Counted from the stretch's first letter, positions 1 to 9,012 are shown. The stretch is 40,680 nucleotides of DNA from Flavobacteriales bacterium (GCA_947463095.1 CANHRE010000015.1:1-40680); one strand, 5' to 3'. Notes: a model not told the origin generated them from the sequence alone. Numbers and translations are program-made.

Positions 1-301
1 CAATGCGCGCATTGAGGTATTACGTGTATCACCGGGATGAGGCTCGCTGTGCTCGCCTGAACCCGTGAGGGGGGCCTTGCAAGCAAAAGCCGCCGAACAA
101 TGTGTGCATTGAGGTATTACGTGTATCACCGGGATGAGGCTCGCTGTGCTCGCCTGAACCCGTGGGGGGAGCCTTGCAAGCAAAAGCCGCCGAACAATGC
201 GCGCATTGAGGTATTACGTGCATCACCGGGATGAGGCTCGCTGTGCTCGCCTGAACCCGTGAGGGGGGCCTTGCAAGCAAAAGCCGCCGAACAATGCGCG
301 C
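1..301 (+). repeat. Tandem repeat array A, 97-bp unit, three full copies plus the end of a fourth
   Basis: Three copies begin at 11, 108 and 205, each exactly 97 bp from the next. Bases 1-10 match the end of the unit, so the array continues to the left of the window. Copies differ by only a few substitutions, for example GTGTATC versus GTGCATC, and TGTGTGC versus TGCGCGC at the first junction. Each junction forms the palindrome CAATGCGCGCATTG or its variant CAATGTGTGCATTG. Open frames through the array on the minus strand only repeat the unit and do not look like a gene. The whole unit is conserved, with no separate repeat and spacer, so it is not a CRISPR array. Confidence 0.95.
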
Positions 302-319
302 ATTGTTCGGGCTTTTTTT
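284..319 (+). terminator. Intrinsic terminator closing repeat array A
   Basis: A perfect 11+11 bp inverted repeat (288-309) centred on GCGC is followed by GGC and a run of seven T on the plus strand. The left arm is the last part of the repeat unit and the right arm is sequence just outside the array, so only the final copy forms the complete terminator. It would stop plus-strand transcription coming through the array. Confidence 0.85.
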
Positions 320-362
320 ATGCCTCCCGGCTTTCAAACTGCGTTTGACGCCTGTCAGCATA

Positions 363-392
363 AAAAAAGCCGCTTTGCGGGCGGCTTTTTCT
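363..392 (-). terminator. Terminator downstream of tRNA-Ser(GCU)
   Basis: The arms AAAAGCCGC and GCGGCTTTT enclose a short loop and lie directly behind the 3' end of the minus-strand tRNA. The T-run is present when read on the minus strand. The hairpin may work in both directions because the plus strand also ends in T5. Confidence 0.75.
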
Positions 393-394
393 TG

Positions 395-484
395 CGGTGA
401 GGGCGGGATTCGAACCCGCGTTACGACGTTAGATCGTAAGGCAGTTTAGCAAACTGCTGGTTTCAGCCGCTCACCCACCTCACC
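395..484 (-). tRNA. tRNA-Ser(GCU)
   Basis: Read on the minus strand, the acceptor arms GGTGAGG (5') and CCTCACC (3') pair fully and are followed by discriminator G. The anticodon arm is GCAGT-TTGCTAA-ACTGC, giving anticodon GCU for serine AGC/AGU codons. A long variable arm (TTACGA paired with TCGTAA) identifies a class II tRNA-Ser. The T arm contains GGTTCGAATCC. CCA is not encoded. The length is 90 nt. Confidence 0.96.
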
Positions 485-576
485 AGCGGGTGATTCTGAA
501 AAATCAGGCCGCAAATATAGAAGAATTTCCTTCCCGTTTTCAAAGAAATCATGAAAAATGATGCGGCCATTTCCAC

Positions 577-584
577 TATACTTG
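577..584 (+). promoter_or_regulatory. Candidate Bacteroidota -7 box (TATACTTG)
   Basis: TATACTTG matches TAnnTTTG at seven of eight positions and lies 10 nt before the ATG at 595. No convincing TTTG element is seen about 19-22 nt upstream, so the assignment is tentative. Confidence 0.4.
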
Positions 585-594
585 AAACTGAATC

Positions 595-3249
595 ATGGCT
601 GCAGGAAACGAACATTTTAAATTTAGGGATATTAAGACCTATAGCAGCACCGAATGGCTTGCCAACAATACGAAGAAGTACCGCTCGGTGTTCGATGAAC
701 AGGAATTATCGTACATCTACTGTGAAGTATCTCTTTTCAACAAGAAGTTTGATGGTAAGAGTTGGCGGCTCAACATGCAGCTCAAGTGCTTTGACAGCAA
801 TAATCAGGAAGTCTGCGACCTGAACTGCGACCGCATGGTGGAACCCCGCGACCAGATTGTTTATGTTCGGGAAGGCTGGGGCGTAAAAACCCAAGGCACT
901 TACTGGAAGGCGGGTACCTACCGCTGGGAAGCCTGGATTGATGAGCAGTTGGTGGAAAAGAAGAATTTCTACATCGAGAATCAAGGGATGGTGCGCGGTG
1001 GGCTGAATCCTTACTTTCGCCTCGATACCGTAAAACTCTATGAAGGCCCCGATGCCAATATCCGTGAGGAAGATCGCAAATACTACGTGTGCTTCAATGC
1101 CATGAGTACCCGCTATATCTGGGTAGAAGTGAATGCACAAAATCTTACGCGGAAAAGCAGCGACCTGGCTATGGAGTTCATTTTCAACTTCCGCACGTCC
1201 AGCGGCTTCCTCAAAGGCAGCATTACCAAAGTGGTATTTGTAAAACCAGAGGAAGACCAGTTTCATGTGAGCATCGGCTGGGGCTCCGATATTGTGGGCA
1301 CTTGGAGCCGCGGCGAATACTACGCCGAAGTGGTGTTTATGGATGAACTGGTGGCTTCAATGCCCTTTGAAGTAGGTGATGACTATATAGAAGCTGAAGA
1401 GGAGGATTTTCAGCCACTGCTTGAAATAGATTTCAGTGAGGAAGATCCGAATCAGCTGAAGATGGACTTTGAAAAGGAAGAAGAACAGGAGAAAGCGCCT
1501 TCCGTTCCTCCTGTGCAAAACCTTGACGAGGTGATGCAAGAACTTGACAGCCTGATTGGTCTGAAACCCATCAAAACAAAAATCAGGGAATATTCCAACT
1601 ACCTGCGCTTTGTGTCCCTCCGCAAGGAAAAAGGCTTTAAGGAAGACGAAAATATTAACCTTCACGCCGTGTTCCGCGGCAATCCAGGAACAGGCAAAAC
1701 TACCGTGGCCCGTCTGCTCGGCAAAATTTATAAAGAACTGGGGCTGTTGAAAAAAGGCCATGTGCATGAAGTAGATAGGGGAGATTTGGTGGCAGAGTAC
1801 ATAGGCCAAACCGCACCCAAAACCAAAGAGGCCATCAAAAAAGCCAAAGACGGTATCCTGTTTATTGACGAAGCCTATTCTCTGGCTCGCCGCGACGACG
1901 ACAGTAAAGATTTTGGCCGCGAAGCTATAGAAGTGCTGCTCAAGGAATTATCGGACAGCACGGATATCGCCATCATTGTGGCCGGCTATCCGGAAGAGAT
2001 GGACGTATTCCTCGAATCCAATCCGGGATTGAAGAGCCGCTTTAACATGTTTTACGATTTCCCGGACTATGTGCCGCAGGAACTCATCCAGATTGCCGAG
2101 TTCTCCTGTGTGAGGAAAGGTGTGCGGCTTAGTGATGATGCCCGCGAACTCTTCTATAAGTACTTTGTGGATCAGTATCGCGACAGAGACAAGTTTTTCG
2201 GCAACGCCCGCATGGTCAATTCCATGGTGGATGAAGTCAAGATGAACCTGGGGTTGCGTGTGATGAATACCGATAAGCCTATGGAGCTCAACACCGATCA
2301 ACTGTCGCTGATTGAGGCTGCCGACCTGGAGAAAATTTTCAAGGTTCAGGCCGGTATGTTGCCTGATATCCCCATAGATGAAGAGCTGCTGAAGGAAAGC
2401 CTGTCCAAGTTGAATAAGATGATTGGCCTGGACAAGGTGAAACACGATATTGATGAACTGGTGAAGCTGGTGCGTTTCTATAAAGACCAGGGTAAGGATG
2501 TGCGCAAGGCCTTTTCGTTGCACAGCATTTTCAGCGGTAACCCCGGCACTGGTAAAACAACTGTAGCCCGAATACTCGCCCAGATTTATAAAGCACTCGG
2601 CATTCTGGAGCGCGGCCACCTCGTGGAATGCGACCGCCAGAGCCTGGTGGGCGGCTATATCGGTCAGACAGCCATCAAAACTGCTGAGATGATTGATAAG
2701 TCTATGGGCGGTGTGCTGTTTCTGGATGAGGCCTATGCGCTTACCGAAGGCGGCAGCAGCGACTATGGTCGCGAAGCCATCGAAACCTTGCTTAAGCGTA
2801 TGGAAGACCGTCGCGGCGCGTTTATCGTGATTGCGGCAGGTTATACCCAGAACATGGAGCGCTTCATGGAAAGCAATCCTGGCCTGAAGAGCCGCTTTGA
2901 CCGCATATTCCAGTTTGAAGATTTTAAGCCGGAGGAATTATACCGAATTGCCATCAATCAGTTGTCGGAAAGCGGCATCACACCCATTCCTGAGGCGGCT
3001 GCCCATCTGGAAGCCTACATCACCTATATGTATCAGCACCGAGATAAATACTTCGGCAACGGCAGGGCCGTGCGCAAGGTCATTGAAGAAGCAGTGCGAA
3101 ACCAGCACATACGCCTCAGCGAGCTTCCCAAAAATAAGCGTACGGCCAAAACTATGGGGCAGCTGCTGATGAGCGATATCGAAGAGTTTAAAACAGATGG
3201 AAAACCCGGCAGTCCCATTTCCGGCATAGGATTTAAAATCAATAAATGA
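595..3249 (+). CDS. Tandem double AAA+ ATPase, CbxX/CfqX (SpoVK-like) family
   Basis: The 884-residue cytosolic protein carries two complete CbxX-type AAA+ modules. Module 1 has Walker A GNPGTGKT at about 362-369, Walker B LFIDEAY at about 422-428, and NPGLKSRF with the arginine finger at about 476-483. Module 2 has the same motifs at about 648-655, 708-714 and 761-768. The N-terminal 260 residues lack a known motif but appear to contain two beta-rich repeats (about 40-127 and 162-260), each ending in a GWG...G.Y...V/LV pattern. An acidic linker (about 264-300) follows. Family members such as CbbX and SpoVK remodel protein complexes; the client here is unknown. The stop codon overlaps the next start (ATGA), so translation is probably coupled to the glycosyltransferase and rsmG downstream. 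Confidence 0.9.
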   Translation: MAAGNEHFKFRDIKTYSSTEWLANNTKKYRSVFDEQELSYIYCEVSLFNKKFDGKSWRLNMQLKCFDSNNQEVCDLNCDRMVEPRDQIVYVREGWGVKTQGTYWKAGTYRWEAWIDEQLVEKKNFYIENQGMVRGGLNPYFRLDTVKLYEGPDANIREEDRKYYVCFNAMSTRYIWVEVNAQNLTRKSSDLAMEFIFNFRTSSGFLKGSITKVVFVKPEEDQFHVSIGWGSDIVGTWSRGEYYAEVVFMDELVASMPFEVGDDYIEAEEEDFQPLLEIDFSEEDPNQLKMDFEKEEEQEKAPSVPPVQNLDEVMQELDSLIGLKPIKTKIREYSNYLRFVSLRKEKGFKEDENINLHAVFRGNPGTGKTTVARLLGKIYKELGLLKKGHVHEVDRGDLVAEYIGQTAPKTKEAIKKAKDGILFIDEAYSLARRDDDSKDFGREAIEVLLKELSDSTDIAIIVAGYPEEMDVFLESNPGLKSRFNMFYDFPDYVPQELIQIAEFSCVRKGVRLSDDARELFYKYFVDQYRDRDKFFGNARMVNSMVDEVKMNLGLRVMNTDKPMELNTDQLSLIEAADLEKIFKVQAGMLPDIPIDEELLKESLSKLNKMIGLDKVKHDIDELVKLVRFYKDQGKDVRKAFSLHSIFSGNPGTGKTTVARILAQIYKALGILERGHLVECDRQSLVGGYIGQTAIKTAEMIDKSMGGVLFLDEAYALTEGGSSDYGREAIETLLKRMEDRRGAFIVIAAGYTQNMERFMESNPGLKSRFDRIFQFEDFKPEELYRIAINQLSESGITPIPEAAAHLEAYITYMYQHRDKYFGNGRAVRKVIEEAVRNQHIRLSELPKNKRTAKTMGQLLMSDIEEFKTDGKPGSPISGIGFKINK

Positions 3250-4382
3250 GGTTGCCCTTACTTTCCCCGGAAGACCAATGGTTTCTGGGTGCCGCTGTGC
3301 TCTTTTGGCTTACCATGTCATGGTATTACCTGCGTTGGTTTACTGCCTCCGGTAGCCGAAAGCGATTGAAACAGGAATTGCTGCGCAGCAGTTCCAATGC
3401 CCCGGTAAGTGTTATCATCTGCGCCCACAATGAACTGGAAAATCTGAAAAAAAACCTGCCTCTGGTGCTGGCACAACAACATCACGATTTCGAAGTCATC
3501 GTTGTCGACGACGGCAGCTGGGACGGCAGCGCGGAATTTCTGCGCTCGGTAAAAGCTGGTCATCCCAACCTGAAAATATGTACTGTAGACCGCGATCGGG
3601 TGCGTAATCCGGGCAAAAAGCTGGCCCTCACTATTGGCATCAAGGCGTCCTCCCATGATTTATTGTTGTTTACAGACGCCGATTGTGTTCCCAATTCATT
3701 AAGCTGGCTAAGCCGTGCATGCGCCGGCCTGGCATCTGGAAGTTCGCTGCTGCTGGGCTTCTCCCCATACAAGAAACAGCCGGGCTTCCTGAACCTGTTC
3801 ATCCGTTTCGAAACCCTGATTACCGGCATGCAATACCTGTCCATGGCGCTGCATGGTAAGTCATATATGGGCGTGGGCCGAAATATGGGCTACCGCAAGG
3901 ACCTGTTTTTTAAAGTGAAAGGCTTTGCCAGTAACCACCACCTTCCTGCCGGCGATGACGATCTTTTTGTGCAGGATGCCGCCGATGCGCGCAATACTGC
4001 GGTGCTGCTGCATCCGGAAACCCATGTGATGAGCGAACCCAAAACCCGCCTGAGGGAATGGTGGAAACAAAAAAAGCGCCACCTGTTTGTGGGAAAACAT
4101 TATAAATCTTCCGTGAAGCGTTTCCTGGGCTTGCTTTCCTTCAGTCAGCTTGCCTTTTATGTGGTGCTGGTTTGCTGGCTTGTATGGACCGCCTACTGGT
4201 GGCTGCCGCTTTCTGTTTACGCATTATGGTTGTTGGTACGCCTTAGCGTGGTTGCACGTACAGCTTCGCTGCTGCAACAACTTCCACTGATGTGGGCATA
4301 TCCTCTGCTGGATATCTGCTATGTCTTTTTCCTGTCTGTTGCAGGGCTCAATGCCTGGTTTGCTAAACGAATAAACTGGTGA
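3246..4382 (+). CDS. Membrane glycosyltransferase, family 2 (GT-A)
   Basis: This 378-residue protein has an N-terminal membrane segment (about 12-30), a cytosolic GT-A domain and about three C-terminal membrane segments (about 300-370). Within the domain are a nucleotide-sugar binding VVDDGS at about 86-91, the metal-binding DAD in TDADC at about 144-146, an acceptor-side GDDDL at about 236-240, and a KQKKRH segment resembling the QxxRW motif of processive GT2 enzymes. Donor and acceptor cannot be read from the sequence; a cell-surface glycan or lipid is likely. The start overlaps the upstream stop as ATGA and the end overlaps the GTG start of rsmG as GTGA. Confidence 0.9.
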   Translation: MRLPLLSPEDQWFLGAAVLFWLTMSWYYLRWFTASGSRKRLKQELLRSSSNAPVSVIICAHNELENLKKNLPLVLAQQHHDFEVIVVDDGSWDGSAEFLRSVKAGHPNLKICTVDRDRVRNPGKKLALTIGIKASSHDLLLFTDADCVPNSLSWLSRACAGLASGSSLLLGFSPYKKQPGFLNLFIRFETLITGMQYLSMALHGKSYMGVGRNMGYRKDLFFKVKGFASNHHLPAGDDDLFVQDAADARNTAVLLHPETHVMSEPKTRLREWWKQKKRHLFVGKHYKSSVKRFLGLLSFSQLAFYVVLVCWLVWTAYWWLPLSVYALWLLVRLSVVARTASLLQQLPLMWAYPLLDICYVFFLSVAGLNAWFAKRINW

Positions 4383-5011
4383 ACCATAAAGAACAACTTC
4401 AACAATGGTTTCCGGATTTAACTGGAGCCCGGCAGGAACAGCTGCTGTCGCTGGAACCCCTCTACCGCCACTGGAATGCCATGATCAACGTGGTTTCCCG
4501 AAAGGATATGGATGCGTTCTTTACACACCATGTGCTGCACAGCCTGTCAATGTCCTGCTTTGTGGAATTCCACGCGGGCTGGAAAGTGCTGGATGTAGGC
4601 ACAGGAGGAGGCTTCCCGGGTATTCCCCTGGCCATCATGTTCCCGGAAACAGAATTCGTGCTGGTGGATTCCATAGGCAAGAAAATTAAGGTCGTGCAGG
4701 AGGTGATTCAAGCACTGAACTTAAAGAACGTGAAGGCCGAGACCACCCGTGCGGAACTGGTTCCTGCCGGATTTCATCTGGTGGTGAGCCGCGCCGTGAC
4801 CCGCATGGCTAACTTTTATCCCTGGGTGAAAAACAAAGTGTCTTTTAACGGAGAAAATCAGGGCATCGCCTTCCTGAAAGGTGGAGACCTTGCAGAGGAA
4901 CTTGCAGAATTAAAAAAGACCGCACCCACGCGAAAGATTCATGAATACGCCATATCCTCCTGCATTCCGGATCCCTTTTTCGACACAAAAAAAGTGATAA
5001 CGGCCTTTTGA
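4379..5011 (+). CDS. rsmG: 16S rRNA (guanine527-N7)-methyltransferase RsmG
   Basis: The 210-residue protein matches RsmG (GidB) in length and motifs: NVVSRKD at about 37-43 and the SAM-binding VLDVGTGGGFPGIPLA at about 70-85. The enzyme makes m7G527 in helix 18 of 16S rRNA, and its loss gives low-level streptomycin resistance in known species. The start is GTG, overlapping the glycosyltransferase stop by four bases, so it is the third gene of a coupled operon. A weak ATTCC/GGAAT hairpin lies about 25 nt past the stop. Confidence 0.95.
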   Translation: MNHKEQLQQWFPDLTGARQEQLLSLEPLYRHWNAMINVVSRKDMDAFFTHHVLHSLSMSCFVEFHAGWKVLDVGTGGGFPGIPLAIMFPETEFVLVDSIGKKIKVVQEVIQALNLKNVKAETTRAELVPAGFHLVVSRAVTRMANFYPWVKNKVSFNGENQGIAFLKGGDLAEELAELKKTAPTRKIHEYAISSCIPDPFFDTKKVITAF

Positions 5012-5122
5012 TCCGCTGTGTGCTTAAATGAGGGATTCCAATCGGAATATTCCTTCTTTCTGTCCTCCGAAGTTGTACAAGCGCCCGTCCTGCGCTAATT
5101 TGCCCGTTTTTCTAAGAATATC

Positions 5123-8100
5123 TTGGCCAAACAAATTAGTAACACGAAACCTTTTGAGGTAGTTTATACTCTGGTGCGACATCCCTACTTCGGAATATTG
5201 CCCGAGTTAAACGCCGTGTTGCTCAACCCCAGCGGAACCCTTAGCCTTTCTCACCAACGAGTCCATGGGCAAACCGCAGCCTATTTCGGTTTGTCAGGCT
5301 CCGAACTTGAGGCCGTGAGGCTGCTGGATGAAATGGACGTGGATAACATCATGAAGCAGTTCTATACCGGCTCGAAGCGTTTACGACCGGAGGATTTCTT
5401 CATAAAACAGTATAACGAAGAGTTGCACAAAAAGGTGCGTCCCTATATAGAGAAACGAATTGCGCGTGTGATGGAGTTGATTGGTGACCGTCAGGTTTTC
5501 CTGGAAAGTGTAAGCAACAACCCCGTTGATACCCCGATCGAGGTGTGTCATGACCACGCAACCATTCTCTTTCATTTCAGAAAGGATGAAGAAGGCATCA
5601 ATTACTTCGCCACCATCAAGCACCGCGATACCAAGCTGGAGTTTTCCTGTAACAGCAGTGAATTGTTGTGCACAGAGCCAGCATGGCTGCTTGCTGAAAA
5701 TAAGCTGGTGCGCTTTGGTAAAGGTGTTGATGGAAAGAAAATAAAACCCTTCCTCAAAAAGAAATTCATTCATATCCCTAAGGATACGGAAGGGCCTTAC
5801 CTGGAGAAATTTGTCAAGCCACTGCTTGAGCGCTATGATGTTTTTGCTCAGGGTTTCAGCATAGTTTCGGAACAACATCAGGCAACCCCTGTGTTGCGCC
5901 TGGAAGAAGGGCTTACCGCTAAGCCCTGCCTGTCGCTGTACCTCAATTATGGCAAATGGAATTTCCCTTACCACAGCGAAAAACAGGTGCATGTATCCTT
6001 GATTCGGGCCGATGGTACATTTGAATTTCACCGTATAAAGCGCTCCCGAAATTGGGAAGAGCAGAAGGTGAAATGGCTTACGGACAATGGCCTGGAGCCT
6101 GTTCAGGGCAGCCTCTTTTCGCTGCAGGAAGCCTACGGCAGTGATGCATTGGCATTGATAGACTGGCTCAACGAGCATGCCGTGGATTTGCAGCGTCAGG
6201 GTTTCACCATTGATCAATCTGCGCTTTCGCGTAAGATTTTTATCGGCGAAGTAAGCCTGAGCCTGAATGTGAAGGCCCGCGACGACTGGTTCGACTTGAG
6301 CGCGGAGGTGCGCTTTGGCAATTTTGTATTTCCCTTTACGAGGCTACGCGCCAGCATCATTAAAGGCATCCGCGAGTTTCCACTGCCTGACGGCAGCATC
6401 GCCATCATCCCGGCGGCATGGATGACACGTTTGGCCAAAGTTTTTCATTTTGGCGATGAGGAAGGCGATTTGCTTTCACTCAAAAAGATGCATCATCCAC
6501 TGCTGGATGAACTGGGTGAGTTTCAGGATTCATCCACCCGCAAGGCTCCGGCTGTCATTCCCCGTCCTGAGGACATGGATGATATGCCCCTGCCTGAAGG
6601 CTTTACTGGCACGCTGCGCGCCTATCAGCAAACAGGCTATAACTGGCTGAACTATCTGGGCAGCCAGCATCTGGGTGGTTGCCTAGCTGATGACATGGGC
6701 TTGGGTAAAACCATCCAAACACTGGCATACCTTCAATCCTGCATCAACAAGAACGAGCATCTGGCGCCGGACATGCAATTCAGCGCTGCCGAAGATGTGC
6801 CGGTGCAGCTTTCCATATTTCATCCCGGTGAACCGGAGCCTGTGGAACCCAGGCAGGCATCGCAAACCAACATCCCTGATGCAAGGCCAGAATCTCGTCC
6901 CTGCTTGGTGGTGGCGCCAACGTCCCTTATTTACAACTGGCAACAAGAGGCCAGGCGTTTTAACCCTTCCATTCGTACTTTGGTGTACGCGGGAACCCAG
7001 CGCGAGCGCTATTTTGGCATGATTGGTTGCAGCGATCTGGTGATTTCCAGCTATGGAACCATCCGGAATGACGCATCAAGGCTCGCAGGTGTCAAGTTCA
7101 GGGTGGTGGTGCTTGACGAAAGCCAGGCCATCAAAAATCCATTATCCCTCACGGCACGCGCCCTGCTTCAAATACAGGCAGAGCAGAAAATAGCCCTCAC
7201 CGGTACCCCAGTGGAGAATACCCTGCTGGACTTGTGGAGCCAAATGAACTTCCTTAACCCAGGATTGCTGGGTACTTATCGTTATTTCCAGGAGCACTAT
7301 ATCAAGCCTATAGAGCGCAGCCAGGATAAAAAACGGGGCATGGAGCTGGCAAGGCTGGTAAAGCCTTACATCCTTCGGCGTACCAAGAAACAAGTAACTC
7401 CTGAACTTCCAGAGAAGTTCGAAAAGGTTCACTATTGCGAGATGACTTCCCAGCAACGTGAACTGTACGAAAAAACCAAGAGCCAATACCGCAATGAGAT
7501 TTTAGACTCCATTCAGCAGCACGGGGCCAACCGAAGCCGATTTAAGGTAATTGCCGGTCTTACGCGGCTGCGCCAGCTGGCCATCAATCCCCTGTTGATG
7601 CATGAAGATTTTGAAGGTGGAAGCGGTAAGTATGAGCAAATCATTCATATGCTGCAGCGCGCCATCGAAGGCGGACATAAAGTGCTCGTTTTTTCACAGT
7701 TTGTGCAGCACCTGTCCATCATCGAGAACTGGCTCTCGGAAGCTGAAATAGATTACTGCAAGCTGATAGGCGACATGCCGGGCCATGAGCGCGCCGCCGC
7801 CATTGACCGTTTCCAGAACGAGGAACAGGTTTCTGTCTTTCTGCTTTCGCTGAAGGCCGGCAACGCTGGCATCAACCTCACTGCCGCTGACTACGTATTC
7901 CTCTGCGACCCCTGGTGGAACCCCTTTGTGATGCAACAGGCGGAAAGTCGCGCCCACCGCATTGGACAGCAAAAGCCGGTGTTCTCTTACAAGTTCATCA
8001 CCCGCGATTCCATCGAGGAAAAAATTCTGAATATGCAGGAGCGAAAGAAACAGCTGGCCGGAACGGTGATGGAAGGAGAAGAACAGTGGATCGGGCAATT

Positions 8101-8134
8101 GAGCGAAGCGGAAATTCAGGAACTTTTTGATTAG
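5123..8134 (+). CDS. SNF2/RapA-type DEAD/DEAH-box helicase
   Basis: This 1003-residue protein has a roughly 500-residue N-terminal region of the kind seen in Bacteroidota SNF2 proteins, followed by a two-lobe SNF2 ATPase. Motif I is DDMGLGKT at about 523-530, motif II is DESQ at about 665-668, motif III is LTGTPVEN, and motifs V/VI include AGNAGINLT and ESRAHRIGQ near the C-terminus. A roughly 50-residue low-complexity insert follows motif I. It probably translocates on duplex DNA to displace bound proteins. The start is TTG: the frame is closed by TAA at 5096, the first in-frame ATG is about 70 codons in, and the first residues (NTKPFEVVY) resemble the conserved N-terminus of relatives. Confidence 0.9.
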   Translation: MAKQISNTKPFEVVYTLVRHPYFGILPELNAVLLNPSGTLSLSHQRVHGQTAAYFGLSGSELEAVRLLDEMDVDNIMKQFYTGSKRLRPEDFFIKQYNEELHKKVRPYIEKRIARVMELIGDRQVFLESVSNNPVDTPIEVCHDHATILFHFRKDEEGINYFATIKHRDTKLEFSCNSSELLCTEPAWLLAENKLVRFGKGVDGKKIKPFLKKKFIHIPKDTEGPYLEKFVKPLLERYDVFAQGFSIVSEQHQATPVLRLEEGLTAKPCLSLYLNYGKWNFPYHSEKQVHVSLIRADGTFEFHRIKRSRNWEEQKVKWLTDNGLEPVQGSLFSLQEAYGSDALALIDWLNEHAVDLQRQGFTIDQSALSRKIFIGEVSLSLNVKARDDWFDLSAEVRFGNFVFPFTRLRASIIKGIREFPLPDGSIAIIPAAWMTRLAKVFHFGDEEGDLLSLKKMHHPLLDELGEFQDSSTRKAPAVIPRPEDMDDMPLPEGFTGTLRAYQQTGYNWLNYLGSQHLGGCLADDMGLGKTIQTLAYLQSCINKNEHLAPDMQFSAAEDVPVQLSIFHPGEPEPVEPRQASQTNIPDARPESRPCLVVAPTSLIYNWQQEARRFNPSIRTLVYAGTQRERYFGMIGCSDLVISSYGTIRNDASRLAGVKFRVVVLDESQAIKNPLSLTARALLQIQAEQKIALTGTPVENTLLDLWSQMNFLNPGLLGTYRYFQEHYIKPIERSQDKKRGMELARLVKPYILRRTKKQVTPELPEKFEKVHYCEMTSQQRELYEKTKSQYRNEILDSIQQHGANRSRFKVIAGLTRLRQLAINPLLMHEDFEGGSGKYEQIIHMLQRAIEGGHKVLVFSQFVQHLSIIENWLSEAEIDYCKLIGDMPGHERAAAIDRFQNEEQVSVFLLSLKAGNAGINLTAADYVFLCDPWWNPFVMQQAESRAHRIGQQKPVFSYKFITRDSIEEKILNMQERKKQLAGTVMEGEEQWIGQLSEAEIQELFD

Positions 8135-8195
8135 ATTTTATAGAAAGATTGAAGGTCTGAAAAGCACTTTTTTCGATGAAAGAATATGCTTACGT

Positions 8196-8229
8196 TTGTC
8201 GCCCAAGAAAGTTAGTTAGTTAAAATTCA
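8196..8229 (+). promoter_or_regulatory. Candidate ung promoter
   Basis: TTTG (8196-8199) and TAAAATTC (8222-8229) are separated by 22 nt, close to the Bacteroidota TTTG/TAnnTTTG layout, but the -7 box matches at only six of eight positions. The ATG follows 9 nt later. Confidence 0.4.
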
Positions 8230-8238
8230 ACAACATAC

Positions 8239-8946
8239 ATGGAACAACAAGTGCATCAGTCGGTTCGAATAGACCCGAGCTGGTATGAAGTACTTAGGGA
8301 TGAATTTGAGAAGAGTTACTTCCAGGATTTGAGGGCATTTTTGCATGAAGAAAAGGCACAGGGGCATAGGGTATATCCTCCTGGTAATAGAATTTTTGCA
8401 GCATTTGATCATACGCCTTTCTGGAATGTGAAAACTGTCATCCTTGGTCAGGATCCTTATCATGGTCCAGGTCAGGCTAACGGCCTTTGCTTTTCTGTAG
8501 GGAAAGGGGTGCGTAAACCTCCTTCTTTATACAACATCTTTCGCGAACTCAGGGATGATCTTGGTTTTCCCATTCCGTATTCAGGTGACTTAACCCGCTG
8601 GGCAGATAGTGGTGTATTGCTGCTGAATGCCACGCTTAGCGTGCGTTCCAATGAGCCTCGTTCGCATCACGGTCATGGATGGGAGCAATTTACTTCAGCA
8701 GCCATTGCCAAATTGAGTACCATGCGCGAAAATCTGGTGTTTATGCTTTGGGGCCGAGATGCTCAGGAGAAAGAACATCTGATCGACGAAGACAAGCACC
8801 TGGTGCTCAGGGCAGCACATCCATCTCCATATGCTGCTGAAAAAGGCTTCTTCGGTTCCAGGCCCTTTTCAGAGTGTAACGAATACCTGATGGAGTGCGG
8901 ACTGGATCCGGTTGACTGGAATCTGGAGCCCGACCGGGAATTCTAA
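8239..8946 (+). CDS. ung: Uracil-DNA glycosylase
   Basis: The 235-residue family 1 UDG removes uracil from DNA and starts base-excision repair. Motif A, GQDPYHGPGQANGLCFSV, begins near residue 70 with the catalytic Asp at about 72. Motif B, HPSPY, lies at about 194-198 with the catalytic His at 194 and is followed by the leucine-loop region GFFGSRPFS. Length and motifs are standard for Ung. It stands alone, closed by a strong terminator. Confidence 0.97.
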   Translation: MEQQVHQSVRIDPSWYEVLRDEFEKSYFQDLRAFLHEEKAQGHRVYPPGNRIFAAFDHTPFWNVKTVILGQDPYHGPGQANGLCFSVGKGVRKPPSLYNIFRELRDDLGFPIPYSGDLTRWADSGVLLLNATLSVRSNEPRSHHGHGWEQFTSAAIAKLSTMRENLVFMLWGRDAQEKEHLIDEDKHLVLRAAHPSPYAAEKGFFGSRPFSECNEYLMECGLDPVDWNLEPDREF

Positions 8947-8969
8947 ACCGACCTTTTTAGTGAACATCC

Positions 8970-9012
8970 CATGCCTGAAGTCAATATCTGCACTTCAGGC
9001 ATGTTTATTTTT
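8970..9012 (+). terminator. Intrinsic terminator of ung, overlapping the ftsE-like promoter
   Basis: A perfect 12-bp stem, CATGCCTGAAGT (8970-8981) paired with ACTTCAGGCATG (8992-9003), encloses a 10-nt loop and is followed by TTTATTTTT. The T-tract is at the same time part of the TATTTTTG box of the next gene. Confidence 0.88.

Noticed and set aside
1-301. CRISPR array
   Set aside because: The whole 97-bp unit is conserved between copies; there are no variable spacers and no cas genes nearby.
29-361. 110-residue minus-strand coding region over repeat array A
   Set aside because: It is only the translated repeat, ends inside terminators, and has no promoter or recognisable domain.
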